A DNA stretch of 64,000 nt from Paenarthrobacter nitroguajacolicus JCM 14115. Lineage in GTDB: Bacteria > Actinomycetota > Actinomycetes > Actinomycetales > Micrococcaceae. Both the position numbers and the translations under genes were made by a program. The first letter of the stretch is position 1, and every line of letters starts with the position of its first letter. The notes below the pieces were generated by a model. It did not search any database, had not been told where the DNA came from, and worked only from the letters and a program-made list of their open reading frames with translations. Where the stretch lies: contig BBFS01000004.1 of NCBI GenBank assembly GCA_001313365.1, positions 62,001 to 126,000 on the forward strand, written 5' to 3'. Positions 61,257-64,000 of this stretch are shown one piece after another.

Positions 61257-62331
61257 ATGAAGATTAGCCAGCTTATTCGCCGCGGAACCGCCGTGGCCGC
61301 CACCGGAGCCCTGGCCCTGACCCTGGGAGCATGCGGCGCCGGCGACCCCAGTGCCCAAAACGCTGCCAGCGAAGGAGGCAAGAAACCAGTACGGGTCGGC
61401 GTCAGCGTCTACAACATGTCCTCCTTCATCACCGCAGGGAAGGAAGGCATCGACCGGTATGCGAAAGAAAACAACATCGAAGTCCTCTGGAACTCAGCAA
61501 ACAACGACGTCAGCACCCAGGCAAGCCAGATCGACCAGTATGTCAGCGCGAAGGTCGACGCCATCCTGATCGTCCCTGTTCAGCAGGACTCGCTCCAGCC
61601 GCAGGTAGCTGCAGCAAAGGCAGCGAATATTCCGATCCTGGACGTCAACGCCAGCCTCAAAAACCCTGATCTCTCAGGCAGCGTCCAACCCGACGATGTC
61701 GCAGCGGGCGCCAGGAAGCCGAGATGATGATGAAGCAACTGGGCAACAAAGGCAAGGTCGTCATCCTCGAAGGACCACTCGGCCAGTCAGCACAGATTGA
61801 CCGCTACTCGGGTATCGAGTCCGTGCTGAAGAAGAACCCGAACGTCCAGGTGCTCGCCAAGGACACCGCCAACTGGAGCCGCGAAGAAGCGGTCAACAAA
61901 ATGAAGAACTGGATCTCGGCCTTCGGAACCGAAATCGACGGAGTGATCGCCGAAAACGACGACATGGGCCTCGGCGCTCTCCAAGCCCTTCGCGAGGCCG
62001 GCATCACCAACGTCCCCATCGTCGGCATTGACGGCATTCAGGATGGCTTAACGCCGTCAGGAACGGCGACTTCATCGGCACGTCCCTTCAAAACGGCACC
62101 GTCGAACTAGCCGCAGGACTCGCGGTCGCAGCAAAAATCGCCCGAGGCGAGGAAGTCAACAACCACGGCACTTACAAGATGGCTGCCATCACTAAAGACA
62201 ACGTCGACTCCGCCCTCGACCACGTAGTCAACAAACGCGAAGACTTCCTGAACGAACTGACAAACCTCATCGACAAGAACCTTGAGACTGGCAACCTCGC
62301 ATACGAGGGCTTGCCCGGCCAGGAACAGTAA
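61257..62331 (+). CDS. Sugar ABC importer substrate-binding lipoprotein
   Basis: About 358 residues. Signal [20 protein letters not shown] and lipobox LTLGAC, so an Lgt substrate anchored outside the membrane. Mature part of the periplasmic-binding type 1 fold: [100 protein letters not shown] and [10 protein letters not shown]. Ribose/polyol-type binding proteins share these features. ATG 61257 follows AAGGAG (61240-61245). Breaks near 61713 and 62050. A hairpin terminates the operon. Confidence 0.92.
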
Positions 62332-62344
62332 CAAGTAACGAACG

Positions 62345-62390
62345 AGCAGCCCCCCCCGCAGGGTTGGTGCCGAAATCTGCGGGGGCTGCT
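62345..62390 (+). terminator. Terminator of the ABC importer operon; arms of unequal run length
   Basis: Left arm AGCAGC-C7-GCAG (62345-62361) pairs with CTGCGGGGGCTGCT (62377-62390). The arms match exactly except that eight C face five G. It lies 13 bases after the binding-protein stop. As in the hairpin at 3102, the excess is three bases. Confidence 0.75.
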
Positions 62391-63593
62391 TCGTTGCCTG
62401 CCGCCGCGGGTGCCGCGTGAGCCTCGAGGATGGCCCGGTGCCACGTGCAGACTGTGCCGATGCAGGTGGCTTCGGCTTACATTGCAGACGGCTTCCGGCC
62501 GGAGCATTCGAGTAGGGCCAGCAACCCCCCCACAACGTACCTGATGAGGCTCATTTCTCTCTTGGTCGGCGTGCAAGAGAGAAGTTGCTGTGCGCACTGG
62601 TGCGTGACCACGCCAGCGCCTCTTGAGTTTGGGCGAACAGGATGTTCTGCATGTGCGGTACTTCACACCTGGGATGTCCGCGATGAGCTTGTCGCGGGTC
62701 GGCAGGAACTGCAAGCTCGAGACGAGGTGTGGCAGTCGTCATCGCTCGGGAAGCTCTTGGAGTCGACCATGTTCGCCCAGAGTTTCCTGCTTTGGTGTAG
62801 CGCGGTGCTGGTTGGTTTGGATGCGAGGGCTTCTATGCGGTGTTCGATGCGACCGCTTGGGCTGCTGCCGGGCTGGCGGTTGAGAAGTGATGCTGTCGTG
62901 GGTCAAACGAAGCTGTCGCGGTAGATGAGTTCGGCGTTTTATCGCGCTGATCGGGTTGGAGTTGACTGGCAAGGCGACGCTGGTAACGGGGTCGCCGTCA
63001 TAGGGGGGGAGAAGGATGCGTCACCGACGAATAGTCCGTCCCGGATCGTGATGCCCTGTTCGGCGAGCACCGCAGTGGGCCGCAATGATGCTGGCAAGCG
63101 GCCCGGTCTGTCCTGGGCAAGAAGCGTCGCTTGGTGTCGACGGCGAAGACGACGGATGTGGGGGGTCGTGTCGCTGGTCAGGTAGTGGCCACGGTGCTTG
63201 CGTAGAGGGTTTCCTTCCCGGTTCGCAAGGCAAGTCGATGCGCAGCGTTGCGCCGATTCTGTTCTCGTTCAAGGGATCTTCCGCTATGACCACCGCGGTG
63301 AACGTCACCAGAATCCCGGATGGCGATGATCCGGGAGCGGGCCTTCCGACGGGACTTCCTTGATCCGTTCGGCGGGTTAGGAGCGTCCTGCTGTCCTCGT
63401 TACCCTCTTTGAACAGGGGACAGGCACTGAGCAGGTCCTTGATACCGTACGGGACGCGCTGCAATAACCGACAACAAGATCTGCAACTTAGGTCACTGAC
63501 GTGAGATGCAGTGTCATGCATTCTTAAATCCACGTGGGTCAGCCACGAGTTCCCGGCCAACTGGGAAATCTATGGAATCTTAAGGACTGCTCG
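62391..63593. other. Stretch without a recognisable gene
   Basis: About 1.2 kb between the importer terminator and the last gene. Several frames are open on both strands (for example minus 63021-63560 and plus 62925-63185) but none gives a product I recognise, a good ribosome site or a domain-like pattern. The minus-strand pieces LAEQGITIRDGLFVGD and IRRLRRRHQATLLAQDRPGR look slightly protein-like, so a decayed or indel-broken minus-strand gene is possible. No IS ends or repeats seen. Confidence 0.4.
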
Positions 63594-64000
63594 ATGACAA
63601 TCTCGGCCTCCGCCTCAACGCCCGACATTACAGATGTGCCGGAAGGCTTTCCTGTCGGTACCGTTGAGCCCTCCTACCTCCTGACGCAATCCTTGGACCC
63701 GGACCCGGCGGGAGTGTTCGGCAATCTGAGTTCAGAAGACCGGTCTTACCGGGACCGGGCCCGCGCGTTCGTCCAGGACGAGGTGCTGCCGGTGATTGCC
63801 GGGCATTGGAACGTGGTGAATACCCGCTTCATCTGCTGAAGCGGCTTGGCGAGCTTGATCTTTTGCGCGACGGCTCCAGGTGGAGGGTTTTGCCCCCATG
63901 TCCACGATGGCCGCGGGCTTAGTGAATATGGAGATTAGCGTGGTGATGGCTCGATGGGTACAGTCGTCGCAGTCCAGGGCGGCCTGGCGCTGCGTTCGGT
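63594..64000 (+). CDS. Acyl-CoA dehydrogenase family protein, 3' truncated by window
   Basis: ATG 63594 has AAGGA (63582-63586) upstream: MTISASASTPDITDVPEGFP, DPDPAGVFGNLSSEDRSYRD, RARAFVQDEVLPVIAGHWER. After a break near 63815 the sequence continues EYPLHLLKRLGELDLLRDGS, then MSTMAAGLVNMEISR and MGTVVAVQGGLALRSV, the N-terminal helical domain of acyl-CoA dehydrogenases, closest in feel to the glutaryl-CoA dehydrogenase group. FAD and active-site regions are beyond the window. Frame changes also occur near 63885 and 63938. Confidence 0.8.

Noticed and set aside
1..64000. Programmed frameshifting or phase variation at G7/C7 runs
   Set aside because: Runs occur in nearly every gene and also inside stem-loops, at positions where relatives have shorter runs; no slippery-site/pseudoknot pattern or surface-gene bias.
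1..64000. CRISPR array or rRNA operon
   Set aside because: No regularly spaced direct repeats and no rRNA sequence seen; the only RNA gene is tRNA-Leu.

Overview
The window reads as a high-GC actinobacterial chromosome, most like Arthrobacter/Paenarthrobacter. This is judged from recognisable proteins only: a PdtaR-type ANTAR regulator, an HGxxPAAW membrane protein inside the trp operon, a TIGR03085-type protein, and the rib-his-trp-lgt-gltBD-pyk order. A technical fact dominates the reading. The sequence is full of G or C runs of exactly seven bases, plus smaller indels, and nearly every long housekeeping gene is broken by them. Conserved protein sequence continues across each break in another frame, and hairpin arms show the same excess bases, so I treat the breaks as consensus errors and give each gene one span with the break positions noted.

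Region 1 (1-22.1 kb) is core metabolism. It holds riboflavin synthesis (ribD end, ribE, ribBA, ribH), histidine genes (hisE, hisG, hisF, hisI), an opposite-strand TIGR03085 protein, the tryptophan operon (trpE, a trp-associated membrane protein, HGxxPAAW protein, trpC, trpB, trpA), lgt, glutamate synthase gltB/gltD, pyruvate kinase, and pdtaR on the minus strand.

Region 2 (22.3 to about 52.5 kb) is an integrative and conjugative element beside tRNA-Leu(CAA). A tyrosine integrase and an excisionase-like gene lie next to the tRNA. Then come AT-richer cargo of unknown function, an ImmA-type peptidase with a multi-span membrane protein, two EspR-like regulators each with a convergent overlapping winged-helix gene, a membrane-anchored alpha/beta hydrolase and a sigma-like protein. 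A type IV secretion set follows: SLT-NlpC/P60 hydrolase, small two-helix protein, VirB6-like, PrgI/SCO6880-like, VirB4-like, VirD4/TraG-like. After these come ArdC-like and SSB genes, and an opposite-strand MobF relaxase-helicase with its accessory gene. A three-gene cassette (effector-like protein, small middle component, SMC-like ABC ATPase with a CxxC...CxxC hook) interrupts the secretion genes at 34.4-38.3 kb. It looks like an ABC three-component/Lamassu-type anti-invader system and is the most interesting object here.

Region 3 (52.7-62.4 kb) is a carbohydrate or polyol catabolic cluster. An MFS polyol-type permease and an FGGY kinase on the minus strand are divergent from a DeoR-type repressor, a zinc dehydrogenase, a class II aldolase and a CUT2-type ABC importer. 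The logic fits polyol to ketose to ketose phosphate to DHAP plus an aldehyde; the substrate is not readable. No second attachment site was found, so this cluster could be ICE cargo or chromosome. The window ends with a stretch where I recognise no gene and the start of an acyl-CoA dehydrogenase gene.
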